A stretch of DNA of 64,000 nt from positions 2,170,001-2,234,000 of the forward strand of contig OZ255624.1 in NCBI GenBank assembly GCA_965276675.1, in the 5' to 3' direction. Positions within the stretch are counted from its first letter, which is position 1; each line of letters begins with the position of its first letter. The notes under the pieces were generated by a model that worked only from the letters and a program-made list of their open reading frames with translations, had not been told where the DNA came from and ran no database searches. The DNA is from G965276675 sp965276675. GTDB lineage: Bacteria; Acidobacteriota; Terriglobia; Terriglobales; Acidobacteriaceae. Shown here piece after piece: positions 1 to 8,478 of this stretch. Made by a program: the position numbers and the translations under genes.

Positions 1-560
1 CGAAGCTATAACTGCTCCGAAAAGGTAAAAAGGTAAATACCAGTTAAAAGTATCGAACCACAAAGACAAGACGGGACGGCCTTGTTCCCATGCAAGAATG
101 GTTGCGACTGGCGCCGTATTCGCCAAAAAGTAAACGGCGCTGGCAAGTGCGAGCGCAATCCCCAAAGGAGCATGGAAATGAAGGAGTTGCTGATAGGTGA
201 AGGAAGCCAGAAAGATAGCAGCTGCAATATTGGCAGTGTTAAAGGCGATCTGAATCGGCCTAAAGCCTTTGCGCACCTTAAAAAGGCATTGGACAAGGAC
301 TGATAGACATCCGGCTACCATGGCCTCCGCCAGCGTAAGTTGCATGAAGGCCAACAGGATAAAGACGAAGTTCACGGACATGGTTCCATTCCCATCGGTG
401 CGGGGGATGGTTACTTTCATGCCGGAGGCGAGGAGTATAAGGCCCAGGTAGGTGAAGAAATGCAGTGGCTCGATCCAGACCGGATGGATAGCCACGCGGA
501 ATAAAACCAAGATTCCCACCGTGATCATTAATCCGATAAAGATTTTCGCCTTCAAGCTCA
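1..560 (-). CDS. N-terminal part of a multi-pass membrane sensor protein (truncated by window edge)
   Basis: Read on the minus strand, an open frame starts at ATG 560 (MSLKAKIFIGLMITVGI) and runs without a stop to base 1, about 186 codons. It is almost entirely hydrophobic, with roughly five or six membrane segments separated by short charged loops (KVRKGFRP, EQGRP). The pattern resembles the membrane input domains that in acidobacteria precede GGDEF, HD-GYP or histidine-kinase output domains, but the output domain lies outside the window, so signalling is inference. No clear ribosome-binding site precedes the ATG. Confidence 0.65.
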
Positions 561-954
561 TGGTCTATCGCTTTTCCGATTATGCGCAACACTGTGACGA
601 TATATCGCTCTGACTCTCCCAACCCGGGAAATAAGGTAACGTGTGCTGCAACTTTTTAGGGAGAACTACCTTGACTTGGCCGTGTTCTCTAAGTTCGAAA
701 AGCTGAAGGGTGCGGATCGGCCCCGGCGCAAGCTGGCCGCTAGCCCCCTTTGTGCCGTTTGCAATGGAAGCCTTCGGAAGTGCCGTAGTTGTGTTCACAC
801 AGTACGTATCGGCAGAACTGGAAACTTCTTTAATCTCCGCAAAGCATCGAGGCTGCAAACCCGGGTGGGAACTGTTCTCGCTGGTATTCCCCGTGGGAGC
901 AACGCCGGTTACGGGTTAGCGCATCCTTCTTCGCGAGAGCAAAGGAGTAAAAAT
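561..954 (+). other. 394-bp gap with a possible structured leader
   Basis: No convincing gene is seen. The frame of the downstream lipoprotein stays open upstream to 643, but that extension is Arg/Cys-rich without protein-like character, and a good start with a ribosome-binding site lies at 955. Bases about 800-935 contain GCAAAGC followed by GGCTGCAAACC and later GCCGGTTACGGG. These loosely recall conserved blocks of GEMM (c-di-GMP-I) riboswitches, but the expected first hairpin could not be drawn by eye. Confidence 0.25.
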
Positions 955-1209
955 ATGAGGATGAGACGATTGCTAGGCATCACGCTTCTGGGATTCGCCA
1001 CCGTGGCGGTGGGCTGTGAGACGGGAAGTACCAAGATGAACTCCTCAACTACAGGCGCCAAGGGTCAGAATGTGGGTGCGGACAGCAATGTGAGCGGTCC
1101 GGTGCCCAGCTCCACCACTGGCACGCAGAGCAATGTGCCGCAGCAGCCGGCGCAAGGGAAGCAAGCGACGGCTCCGGGTAGCTCTGGCCAGGCTGCGCCG
1201 CGCAAGTAG
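955..1209 (+). CDS. Small exported lipoprotein, function unknown
   Basis: 84 residues. The start at 955 is chosen because AAAGGAG (941-947) precedes it by a normal distance and because it opens a signal peptide (MRMRRLLGITLLGFATVAVGC) ending in a lipobox-like AVGC with the acylated Cys near residue 21. The mature part is low complexity: Ser/Thr/Gly/Gln/Ala-rich with no Cys and few hydrophobic residues. It is therefore probably a flexible, lipid-anchored periplasmic or outer-membrane protein. No family was recognised. A cytochrome-like gene follows 99 bp downstream on the same strand. Confidence 0.6.
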   Translation: MRMRRLLGITLLGFATVAVGCETGSTKMNSSTTGAKGQNVGADSNVSGPVPSSTTGTQSNVPQQPAQGKQATAPGSSGQAAPRK

Positions 1210-1211
1210 CC

Positions 1212-1236
1212 GATCTAAATCTCGTATCTTTAGATC
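1212..1236. repeat. AT-rich inverted repeat downstream of the lipoprotein gene
   Basis: GATCTAAA (1212-1219) and TTTAGATC (1229-1236) form a perfect 8-bp stem with a 9-nt loop, directly after the lipoprotein stop and about 70 bp before the next start. No T-tract follows, so an operator or weak attenuator is as likely as a terminator. Confidence 0.4.
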
Positions 1237-1308
1237 TAGTATTCTCTGGAAGTGAGCTTCGGGAGCAGGGGTAAGTGTGGCAGCGAGGCGAAGTGGAGCA
1301 ATGTCCGG

Positions 1309-2709
1309 ATGCAAATGTTCAGGACCCACTTCTGCGCAGCGCTGATAGCGGCGTGTGGGATGGGCATCTCAGCTTTGCAGTCCACGGTCAAAGTGGATGC
1401 GGCGTCCCATCCTGCTCAAGGACCGCAGACGACCTATGCTCAGGTCGCTCCAATACTGGCGCAGAACTGCGCGAGTTGCCACAATCCTCACGGTGGAGCC
1501 CCCTTCAATCTGTTGACCTACGAGGACGCCAAGCAGTGGGGCGGTCAGATCCTTGAAGTCACGCAAAATCGTTATATGCCGCCCTGGTTGCCGGCTCCGG
1601 GCCATGGAAGCTTTATCGGGCAGCGCAGATTATCCGATGCACAGCTGGCGGCGATCCGCGCATGGGTGGGAGCGGGAATGCCGAGCGGGAGAAGCGGCCT
1701 AGCGCAGCAGACCTCAACCACGGATATCTCCGAACTGGCGTGGAAGCTGGGCACGCCCGACCTGATTTTGCCGCTGCTCGAGCCAGTCAAACTTGCAGGT
1801 GAGGGAGCCGATCTCTTCCTGAACCTGCTCGTGCCGTACACGGGTGAGCAGTCGCGGCAGATACGGGCTATAGAGATACGGGCAAGCGATCCGCAGGCAG
1901 TCCGGGGTATCTGGGTTCAGGTGGACCGGAGCGGTGCTCTGCGGCGCACGCACCCAGACAACTGGCAGCAGGGAATTCCCGGCATGGAATCACCAGCCGA
2001 AGCGCAGCGCGAGTTCAACACCGATGGGCAGCTGCTCTTTTGGACGGCGGATTCGCCCGTCATCAGCTCGCAGAGCGCGAACCTGCTACATCTCGACCCG
2101 AAGAATGACCTTGTTCTGACGAGCCATTTCAAGACAACGGGCCGCAGTGAGAAGGTGCAGCTCACAGTCGCCCTTTATTTCACAAAGCAAGCGGCGGGGG
2201 CAGTTCCGTCGGCGCTGGAACTGGGAACGGATGGGGCGATCGATATTCCCGCTGGTGAGGCCAACTATAAGTTGGATGAGCAGTTCGTAATGCCGGAGAG
2301 TGCGAGGGTTCGGGCTATCTACCCGCGAGCTCACTTCCTTGGCAAACAGCTGGATGCCGTCGCGATTCTGCCGGACGGCAAGAAACAGTGGCTGATCTCT
2401 ATTCCAAAGTGGGATGTCGACTGGCAGGCAGTCTACCGGTATCAAAAACCTGTGCTGTTGCCTAAGGGAGCAGTGATCCACTGGCAGTACACCTACGACA
2501 ACTCGGCGAATAACCCGCACAATCCCAGTGACCCACCAGTGCGCGTGCACGGCGGCTCTTCGACTAAGGATGAGGTGGACCATTTATGGCTAGAGGTGCT
2601 GCCGGCGCCGGGGCAGGCCGGTAATGCCGCATGGCATCAACATCTTCAGAATGCCATCATCGAGCAGAACCGGGCTGCAGGTATCCCCAGAGAAGAAAAA
2701 GCGAAATAA
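1309..2709 (+). CDS. Exported c-type cytochrome with copper-monooxygenase-like C-terminal domain
   Basis: 466 residues from ATG 1309; GGAG at 1295-1298 supports this start, although the frame is open to 1252. A signal peptide (residues about 1-30) is followed by a haem c site CASCH near residue 57 within a short cytochrome domain (APILAQNCASCHNPHGG). The remaining 330 residues are beta-rich and contain YPRAHFLGKQLDAVAILPDG and YDNSANNPHNPSDPP, typical of the fold of copper type II ascorbate-dependent monooxygenase C-terminal domains seen in acidobacterial and planctomycete cytochromes. One histidine of the usual HxH pair is replaced (PRAHF), so copper catalysis is uncertain. It probably acts in periplasmic electron transfer. 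Confidence 0.75.
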   Translation: MQMFRTHFCAALIAACGMGISALQSTVKVDAASHPAQGPQTTYAQVAPILAQNCASCHNPHGGAPFNLLTYEDAKQWGGQILEVTQNRYMPPWLPAPGHGSFIGQRRLSDAQLAAIRAWVGAGMPSGRSGLAQQTSTTDISELAWKLGTPDLILPLLEPVKLAGEGADLFLNLLVPYTGEQSRQIRAIEIRASDPQAVRGIWVQVDRSGALRRTHPDNWQQGIPGMESPAEAQREFNTDGQLLFWTADSPVISSQSANLLHLDPKNDLVLTSHFKTTGRSEKVQLTVALYFTKQAAGAVPSALELGTDGAIDIPAGEANYKLDEQFVMPESARVRAIYPRAHFLGKQLDAVAILPDGKKQWLISIPKWDVDWQAVYRYQKPVLLPKGAVIHWQYTYDNSANNPHNPSDPPVRVHGGSSTKDEVDHLWLEVLPAPGQAGNAAWHQHLQNAIIEQNRAAGIPREEKAK

Positions 2710-2766
2710 GTCCTAATGCTTTTTCCGTTTCATCCGATAAAGAGGGTAGGCACCTCCCGTGCTGGC

Positions 2767-2792
2767 GGGCCGGATGTGGGGACATCCGGTCC
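2767..2792. terminator. Strong hairpin between convergent genes, candidate terminator
   Basis: An 11-bp stem (GGGCCGGATGT pairing with ACATCCGGTCC, one G-T pair) closes a GGGG tetraloop. It lies between the converging cytochrome gene (ends 2709) and uup (ends 2854). The T-tract is weak on both strands, so the terminator call rests on stem strength and position. Confidence 0.5.
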
Positions 2793-2853
2793 GCACTATT
2801 TCGACAAGCAAAAGGACATACTACGGGGCCACAGTGTACGTGCGCCGGCGTGC

Positions 2854-4680
2854 TTAGCTGAGTTTGGCTTCTAGCTCTGCCCACCGTGCATATAAGGTGT
2901 CCAGGTTATCTTGCGCCTCGTCCACCTCGGAGAGCGCCAGTTGGAGGCGAGAGGCTTCCGAGGCGATTGCCGGGTCAGCTAGGGCACTTTGCGCAGCGGC
3001 CAGGCGCATGTCCGCTGCGGCAACGTGCTGCTCTATGCTCGCGTATTCGAGGTTTTCCAGGTAGGACAGCTTCTTCTTTGTGGACGCAGATGTAGAGGAC
3101 GAAGCCGTGATCGTTGGCGATGAGCCAACAGAGGCACCATTGGTCGGGGGTGAGGCGCTCTTCCGCACCTGGGCGTCACGCCAGGATTCCCACTGCAGGT
3201 AGTCTGCAAACTGGCCAATGCCGCCTTGTCCATCGAGCCCGAGCACCTCGGTGGATACGCGATCCAGCAGGTAGCGATCATGCGTGACCAGGACCAGGGA
3301 GCCGCGAAACTCGAGCAAGCTCTCTTCCAGGATTTCGAGCGTTGGAATATCGAGGTCATTTGTGGGCTCGTCCAGCAGAAGCAGGTCAGCCGGTTCCAGC
3401 ATCAGTTTGGCGATGAGCACACGCGCGCGTTCGCCGCCGGAGAGATTGGCAACCGGCTGATTGAGCTGCTCGCCAGTGAAGAGAAAGCGGGAGGCCCAGG
3501 AGGCCACGTGGACGACGCGGTCTTGGTAGATAACGGAATCGCTGTCCGGCGCGAGTGCACGCCGCAGAGTCACGCCCTCGTCGAGGATGCGGTTCTGGTC
3601 GAAGTAGACGATGCGCAGGGAGGACGCCCTTTTTATCTCGCCCCGGGTCGGCTCGGCCTCACCGCGCAGAAGGCGAAGCAGGGTGGTCTTGCCGCTTCCA
3701 TTCGGTCCAACCAGGCCGATGCGGGAACCGGCGATGAGGTTGAAGTTGAGATTGCGAAAGAGCGTGCGGCCTTCGATGTCATACTGTACATCTTCCAGGA
3801 CCGCGAGCCGCTTGCTGGCGCGGCCACTATCGGTGAACTCGATCGAGGCGGTTGAGGTGCGGTTGCGTGAGGTGATATCCGCCAGTTCGCCGATCATGGC
3901 GTGCGCGGTGTCAATGCGAGCCTTGGCCTTGGTGCTACGCGCCTTGGGCCCGCGCCGCAGCCACTCGATTTCGGTGCGCACCCGATTTTCAAGGGCCGCC
4001 TGCTTACGAGTCTGCGCTTCGAGAAAGGCCTCCTTTTTCTCCAGGAACTCGCTGTAGTTGCCGCGAGTCCGCAACACGCCGTCGGGATAAGCCTGGTTGA
4101 TCTCCACGATTTCCGAGGCGATATTTTCGAGAAAATAGCGGTCGTGGCTGATGACGACGCAGGCAAATGAGGCCGACCGCAGCACATCTTCAAGCCACTC
4201 TATGCCGCTGAGGTCGAGATGGTTGGTCGGCTCGTCCAGTAATAATACGTCTGGCTCGGTAACGAGGCCTTCCGCGATGGCGAGCCGCTTGCGCCAGCCA
4301 CCCGAGAAGGTGACGGCTTCCGCAGTGGGATTGAGAAATCCAGCACGGCCCAGGGTCTCGCGGGTGCGGCGGTCCCATTCGGTCTCCGCGACTTTGGCGC
4401 GGCGCAGCGCTGCTTCCAGAACGGACTGGATCGTCTGGCCGGGAATGAACTCTGAGACCTGCGCGACATAGCTGAGGCGTGTTCGTTTGCGCGTGGCGAC
4501 ATCGCCGGCATCGGGGTCGATCTCACCGGCGAGAATGCCCAGCAGCGTCGATTTGCCCGACCCATTGGGACCGATTAGGCCGATTCGTGCACCCTCATCT
4601 ACCGTGAACGAGATGTCGCGGAAGAGTGGCTTGGGTCCGAAAGCTTTGGTGACGCCTTGTGCGTTGAGAAGTGGTGGCAT
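2854..4680 (-). CDS. uup: ABC-F family ATPase, Uup-like
   Basis: 608 residues with no membrane segments and two fused ATPase domains. Domain 1 has Walker A GPNGSGKST (residues 37-44) and Walker B LLLDEPTNHLD. Domain 2 has GPNGSGKTT, the signature LSGGERARV and LLLDEPTNDLD. The inter-domain linker is charged, and the C-terminal 90 residues form a coiled coil (KKKLSYLENLEYAS onward) as in Uup, which sets it apart from EttA and YbiT. ABC-F proteins act on the ribosome or on DNA-linked processes rather than in transport. Uup is connected to precise transposon excision and ribosome function in E. coli. It is followed on the same strand side by a second ABC-F gene 123 bp upstream. Confidence 0.9.
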   Translation of the reverse strand: MPPLLNAQGVTKAFGPKPLFRDISFTVDEGARIGLIGPNGSGKSTLLGILAGEIDPDAGDVATRKRTRLSYVAQVSEFIPGQTIQSVLEAALRRAKVAETEWDRRTRETLGRAGFLNPTAEAVTFSGGWRKRLAIAEGLVTEPDVLLLDEPTNHLDLSGIEWLEDVLRSASFACVVISHDRYFLENIASEIVEINQAYPDGVLRTRGNYSEFLEKKEAFLEAQTRKQAALENRVRTEIEWLRRGPKARSTKAKARIDTAHAMIGELADITSRNRTSTASIEFTDSGRASKRLAVLEDVQYDIEGRTLFRNLNFNLIAGSRIGLVGPNGSGKTTLLRLLRGEAEPTRGEIKRASSLRIVYFDQNRILDEGVTLRRALAPDSDSVIYQDRVVHVASWASRFLFTGEQLNQPVANLSGGERARVLIAKLMLEPADLLLLDEPTNDLDIPTLEILEESLLEFRGSLVLVTHDRYLLDRVSTEVLGLDGQGGIGQFADYLQWESWRDAQVRKSASPPTNGASVGSSPTITASSSTSASTKKKLSYLENLEYASIEQHVAAADMRLAAAQSALADPAIASEASRLQLALSEVDEAQDNLDTLYARWAELEAKLS

Positions 4681-4803
4681 AGTTGCAGTTCAGGAATACG
4701 GTGAAGCGGGCGAGCGGATAACAGCAGGGAACGGCAGAGCGCAAATTCATTTACAGCACTCTGCCGTGTTCTGGTTTTACTGTCTTTTGCCGCTGATAAG
4801 GTC

Positions 4804-6411
4804 TTAGCGAGCCGACGCGGTGGCGGCCGAAAACTCCTCGTACGGCCCCTTGAAGTCTTCGATCGCGCCATCTTCAAAGTGCCAGATCCGGGTGGCGACC
4901 TCGTCGATCAGGTCGTGATCATGCGTGACCAGCAGAACGGTGCCCTCGAAACGCTGCAGGGCGATGTTCAAAGCGTTGATCGATTCAAGATCGAGGTGGT
5001 TGGTCGGCTCGTCAAAGGCCAGGATGTTGGGCTTCTGCATCATGAGACGGCAGAAGATCAGCCGCGCAGCTTCGCCACCGGAGAGAGCATCGGTCGGCTT
5101 CAGGCCCTCTTCTCCGCGGAAGAGCATCTGGCCGAGCAAGCCGCGAATATCTTCCTTGGTGGCTTGAGGGTCGAAGCTGTGCAGCCACTCGGCAACCGTG
5201 GTGCCTTTTTCGATGATGCCGGTCACATCCTGGGGGAAGTAGCCGATCTGCGCCTCGTGCCCCCACTTGACCGTTCCTCCGTCAAGCGAGCAGCCTTTGT
5301 CTGCAACCTCGGGAGCAGCGGAGAGTAGTGACCTGAGCAGGGTCGTCTTACCGAGGCCATTGCGTCCCATCAGGCCGATCTTCTCGCCGCGCATCACAGA
5401 GCCAGTGAAGTTTTTGATGACGGACTGACCGTCGTAGCCCTTGGTCAGGTTTTCGAATTCGAGGATGTGCTTGCCCGAGGGGCGCGCCATCTCGAAGCGG
5501 ATATAGGGCCGCGCAATATTCGAGCGCGAGAGATCGCTGGTCTGGAGCCGCTCGACCTCCTTCTTGCGCGAAGTTACCTGACTAGAACGTGTGCCGGCTG
5601 AGAACCGGGCGATGAACTCGTTGAGTTGAGCAATCTTCTTTTCGCGCTGAGCGTTCTCGGATTCCAGCCGCGAGCGGATCTGCGTCTTGGCGACGACCAT
5701 ATCGTCGTAACCGCCGGTGTAGGTGATGATGGTCTTGTAGTCGATGTCGGCTGTGTGGGTGCAGACGCTGTTCAGAAAATGCCGGTCGTGCGAGATGGTG
5801 ATGAGGGTGCCTTCGAACTGGTGGAGGAAGTCCTGCAACCAGTGGATTGAGTCGAGATCGAGATAGTTCGTCGGCTCGTCGAGCAGCAGGGCTTGGGGTT
5901 TACCAAAGAGCGCCTGCGCAAGCAGGACGCGGACCTTTTGGCCGCCCTGCAACTCACCCATCTTGCGCTCGTGGAGCTCGTCCGGGATGTCGAGACCCTG
6001 AAGCAGAATCGCGGCATCGCTCTCGGCGGTGTAGCCGTCTTCCTCACCTACTGTTCCTTCGAGCTCGCCCAGCAGCATGCCGTCTTCGTCGGTCATCTCG
6101 GCTTTGGAGTAGATCGCTTCGCGCTGTTCCAGCGCGGCCCACAGGCCCTTGTTGCCCATAATTACGGTATCGATGACGCGATAGGCATCGAAGGCATACT
6201 GGTCCTGGCGCAGGACCGAGACTTTCTTCGGGCGTACAACAACGCCCTTCTGTGGTTCGAGGTCGCCGGCCAGCACCTTCATGAATGTCGACTTGCCTGC
6301 GCCGTTGGGTCCAGTCAGGCCATAGCGGCGACCGGAGATAAAGTTGGTGGAAACGTCGTCGAACAAAACCTTCGCGCCATAGCGCATGCTTACATTGCTG
6401 ACAGAAATCAT
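4804..6411 (-). CDS. ybiT: ABC-F family ATPase, YbiT-like
   Basis: 535 residues from ATG 6411. An in-frame extension to 6492 was rejected because MISVSNVSMRYG aligns with the family start. It has two ATPase domains: GPNGAGKSTFMK near residue 36, ALLLDEPTNYLDLDS, and GRNGLGKTTLL with LSGGEAARLIFCRLM and AFDEPTNHLD. The block VLRQDQYAFDAYRVIDTVIMG closely matches E. coli YbiT. It has no coiled-coil tail, unlike the neighbouring uup product. ABC-F proteins of this group are believed to bind the ribosomal E site and help resolve stalled elongation. No strong ribosome-binding site is visible. Confidence 0.9.
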   Translation of the reverse strand: MISVSNVSMRYGAKVLFDDVSTNFISGRRYGLTGPNGAGKSTFMKVLAGDLEPQKGVVVRPKKVSVLRQDQYAFDAYRVIDTVIMGNKGLWAALEQREAIYSKAEMTDEDGMLLGELEGTVGEEDGYTAESDAAILLQGLDIPDELHERKMGELQGGQKVRVLLAQALFGKPQALLLDEPTNYLDLDSIHWLQDFLHQFEGTLITISHDRHFLNSVCTHTADIDYKTIITYTGGYDDMVVAKTQIRSRLESENAQREKKIAQLNEFIARFSAGTRSSQVTSRKKEVERLQTSDLSRSNIARPYIRFEMARPSGKHILEFENLTKGYDGQSVIKNFTGSVMRGEKIGLMGRNGLGKTTLLRSLLSAAPEVADKGCSLDGGTVKWGHEAQIGYFPQDVTGIIEKGTTVAEWLHSFDPQATKEDIRGLLGQMLFRGEEGLKPTDALSGGEAARLIFCRLMMQKPNILAFDEPTNHLDLESINALNIALQRFEGTVLLVTHDHDLIDEVATRIWHFEDGAIEDFKGPYEEFSAATASAR

Positions 6412-6691
6412 GACTTGGGTCTCAATCCTATTGTCGCAGAAAACGAGGCCGATTGAGCCCCTCTCGCGGTGCACTCGGCCGACCACTACCATCGCTTTTG
6501 AGCGAAGAATCTCTCCGCACGGTATTTACTCCAGGGGAGAACGAAGGATTCCGGAGCAACGAGGAACAATTAACCAGATTGTCATCGGGCATTCAGCCAC
6601 TCTGAAGCCGGGGCTCACTAAAGTGCATTTGGGGCAGAGTGCCCCTTGGCCCTCCGAGGCCTAGGGCACACCTGACCACTTTGGAGGCTTT

Positions 6692-7768
6692 ATGACATTC
6701 GCAGCAAACCGTACCGCTCTTACGATCTCCGCAACACTCGCCCTGGCTGCACTGACTGTGCCCGCCGGAGCTCAGTCGAGCACGACGGCTCCGCAAGCCG
6801 GATTGGGTTACTCAGTCAGCGTCTTTACCCAGGGCGTGGCAGGCAAATACAGCGCACCGGATTCCCTCGCGTTCGTGAACAACCATGTGTTCGTCGGTTA
6901 TGCCAATGGCATCAAGCCGGATGGCAGCGACGGCAAGACCAGCAACATCATCGAATACGCGAGCGACGGGACGCAGCTGCACGTTTACACCGTCGTGGGC
7001 CACAATGACGGTCTGAAGGTCGATCCGGACACACAAAAGCTCTGGGCGATGCAGAACGAGGATGCCAATGCGAACCTGGTCATCATCGACCCTCGTACCT
7101 CCCAGCAGAGCGCCGCTTACAAGTTTGCCTCGGCGCCCCGCGCGGGCGGCGGTTATGACGATATCGTCTTCCGCAACCACCACGTTTACTTCAGCGCGTC
7201 TAACCCGGCAAATAGCACCAACACGGCCCCGGCCATTGAGGAGGTCGTCTCGTTTGCGGGCGGCGTCATCCACACAAAGGGCGTCTTGAACGGAAGCGCG
7301 AGAGCTACCAGTGTTACCACCGGTGAGACCATGCGGTTGAATCTGCAGGATCCGGATTCGATGACGCTCGATCCAGAGGGCGACATCGTTCTGGACAGCC
7401 AGGGTGATTCCGAGCTTGTCATCGTGCGCCAGCCGGGAACCGCAAACCAGAGTGCGTTGCAGATCTCGCTGACCTCCCCGTATGGCGCGGCACAGGCCGA
7501 CGACACGTTGTTTACGCCTTCGAGCGACGGGTTCATTCTGGTCTCGGACACGCCTGCGAACACCGTGTATGCCATCCGCAAGGCAGCCTTTGCGCCAGGC
7601 GTGGCATTTAGTGCGGCGGTTGCGGCTGGTAGCGCAGCTGGCAGCACGGTAGGTTTCGTGGGACGGCTAGACCTGGATTCCGGCATGCTGACGCCGGTAG
7701 TCACGGGACTGCAGAGCCCGCACGGCATGACCTTCGTTAAGACCTACGATGCGTCAGAGGACGAATAG
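6692..7768 (+). CDS. Exported beta-propeller-like protein of unknown function
   Basis: 358 residues. GGAGG at 6683-6687 precedes ATG 6692. The signal peptide (residues 1-28) ends near AGA-QSS. The mature part has repeating strands such as SAPDSLAFVNNHVFVGYANG, DGLKVDPDTQKLWAMQNE, DPDSMTLDPEGDIVLDSQGDSELVIV and LQSPHGMTF, typical of NHL/SMP-30-like six-bladed propellers. No catalytic residues were identified, so substrate and role are unknown. It is monocistronic: a divergent ybiT lies upstream and a terminator directly downstream. Confidence 0.7.
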   Translation: MTFAANRTALTISATLALAALTVPAGAQSSTTAPQAGLGYSVSVFTQGVAGKYSAPDSLAFVNNHVFVGYANGIKPDGSDGKTSNIIEYASDGTQLHVYTVVGHNDGLKVDPDTQKLWAMQNEDANANLVIIDPRTSQQSAAYKFASAPRAGGGYDDIVFRNHHVYFSASNPANSTNTAPAIEEVVSFAGGVIHTKGVLNGSARATSVTTGETMRLNLQDPDSMTLDPEGDIVLDSQGDSELVIVRQPGTANQSALQISLTSPYGAAQADDTLFTPSSDGFILVSDTPANTVYAIRKAAFAPGVAFSAAVAAGSAAGSTVGFVGRLDLDSGMLTPVVTGLQSPHGMTFVKTYDASEDE

Positions 7769-7793
7769 TCGCTAAGCACTGCTGCGCACAAAG

Positions 7794-7816
7794 GGCCGTC
7801 TTCGGGCGGCCTTTTT
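7794..7816 (+). terminator. Rho-independent terminator of the propeller gene
   Basis: A seven-pair stem GGCCGTC/GGCGGCC closed by a TTCG tetraloop (the stable cUUCGg type) is followed by TTTTT at 7812-7816. It starts 26 bp after the stop codon at 7768. Confidence 0.9.
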
Positions 7817-7889
7817 GCATTTCCGGGAGATTCCAAGGAGCATTCCGTCCGGAATACGTTTTTTCCCGAGCAGCAACGCGTAGCGAGAG

Positions 7890-8438
7890 CTAGTCGAGGT
7901 CTTTTAAAAGAGCCGAGAGCTGCATGGTGATCGGTGTTGCGGGGACTGCAAAGTCGTCCGTCTGGCGCCAGAGGTGGAAGTGGCCGCCTTCGCAGCGGTA
8001 CCCTTGTTGCACCTCAGGGTCGATCACCCAAACGGCGGGAACGCCCATGGCCAGGTACTCATCGATCTTTTCTTCCATACGCCCGAAGCGGTCCTCTGGC
8101 GAAAGAACCTCGATGCAAACGAGCGGCGGATGGGTGATGATTCGCTCCTTTGGAGTATCCCGGCGCAGGACCATCACATCCGGAACCCGATAGCGCGTAG
8201 GCAAGACCTGAAGGCGGAGCTCGGGTCGCGCTTTGATCTGCCACTCCTGAGCATGAGCCCGGAAGAAAGCAAGCAAAGCGTCCTGAATTGTGGAGTGATC
8301 GTACTCGCCCAAGTTGCGCTCCTGTACGTGACCATCGACGTAATCACAATCGGGACTGTAGTCGGTGTGGAGGTACTCCTCGACGGACACGAGCCCCGGC
8401 GCGATCTTCGCTTGCAGAGTGTCCGCTACTGTCGCCAT
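7890..8438 (-). CDS. Uma2 family endonuclease-like protein (DUF820)
   Basis: 182 residues from ATG 8438, chosen because GGAGGGG lies just upstream; an earlier in-frame ATG (8459) is less well placed. It has the PD-(D/E)XK-type core of Uma2 proteins: LVSVEEYL at the N-terminus, YDHSTIQDALLAFF, RVPDVMVL carrying the acidic residue, and VCIEVLSPEDR followed by KIDEYLAMGVPAVWVIDP. Uma2 proteins are abundant in cyanobacteria and acidobacteria. Their cellular role is not established, and neither toxin nor transposition partners are adjacent here. Confidence 0.85.
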   Translation of the reverse strand: MATVADTLQAKIAPGLVSVEEYLHTDYSPDCDYVDGHVQERNLGEYDHSTIQDALLAFFRAHAQEWQIKARPELRLQVLPTRYRVPDVMVLRRDTPKERIITHPPLVCIEVLSPEDRFGRMEEKIDEYLAMGVPAVWVIDPEVQQGYRCEGGHFHLWRQTDDFAVPATPITMQLSALLKDLD

Positions 8439-8478
8439 CGTCCCCTCCATTCCCCTCACAGTACCACGCGTGCGTGGG

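Noticed and set aside
643..954. Upstream extension of the lipoprotein frame
   Set aside because: Composition is not protein-like, and the signal peptide with a ribosome-binding site begins at 955.
3226..3855. 209-codon plus-strand frame inside uup
   Set aside because: Antisense to a certain gene, with no family similarity; high-GC third-position effects produce such frames.
2854..6411. ABC transporters (import or export) for the two ATPase genes
   Set aside because: Both have two fused ATPase domains without membrane domains or adjacent permeases, the ABC-F pattern.
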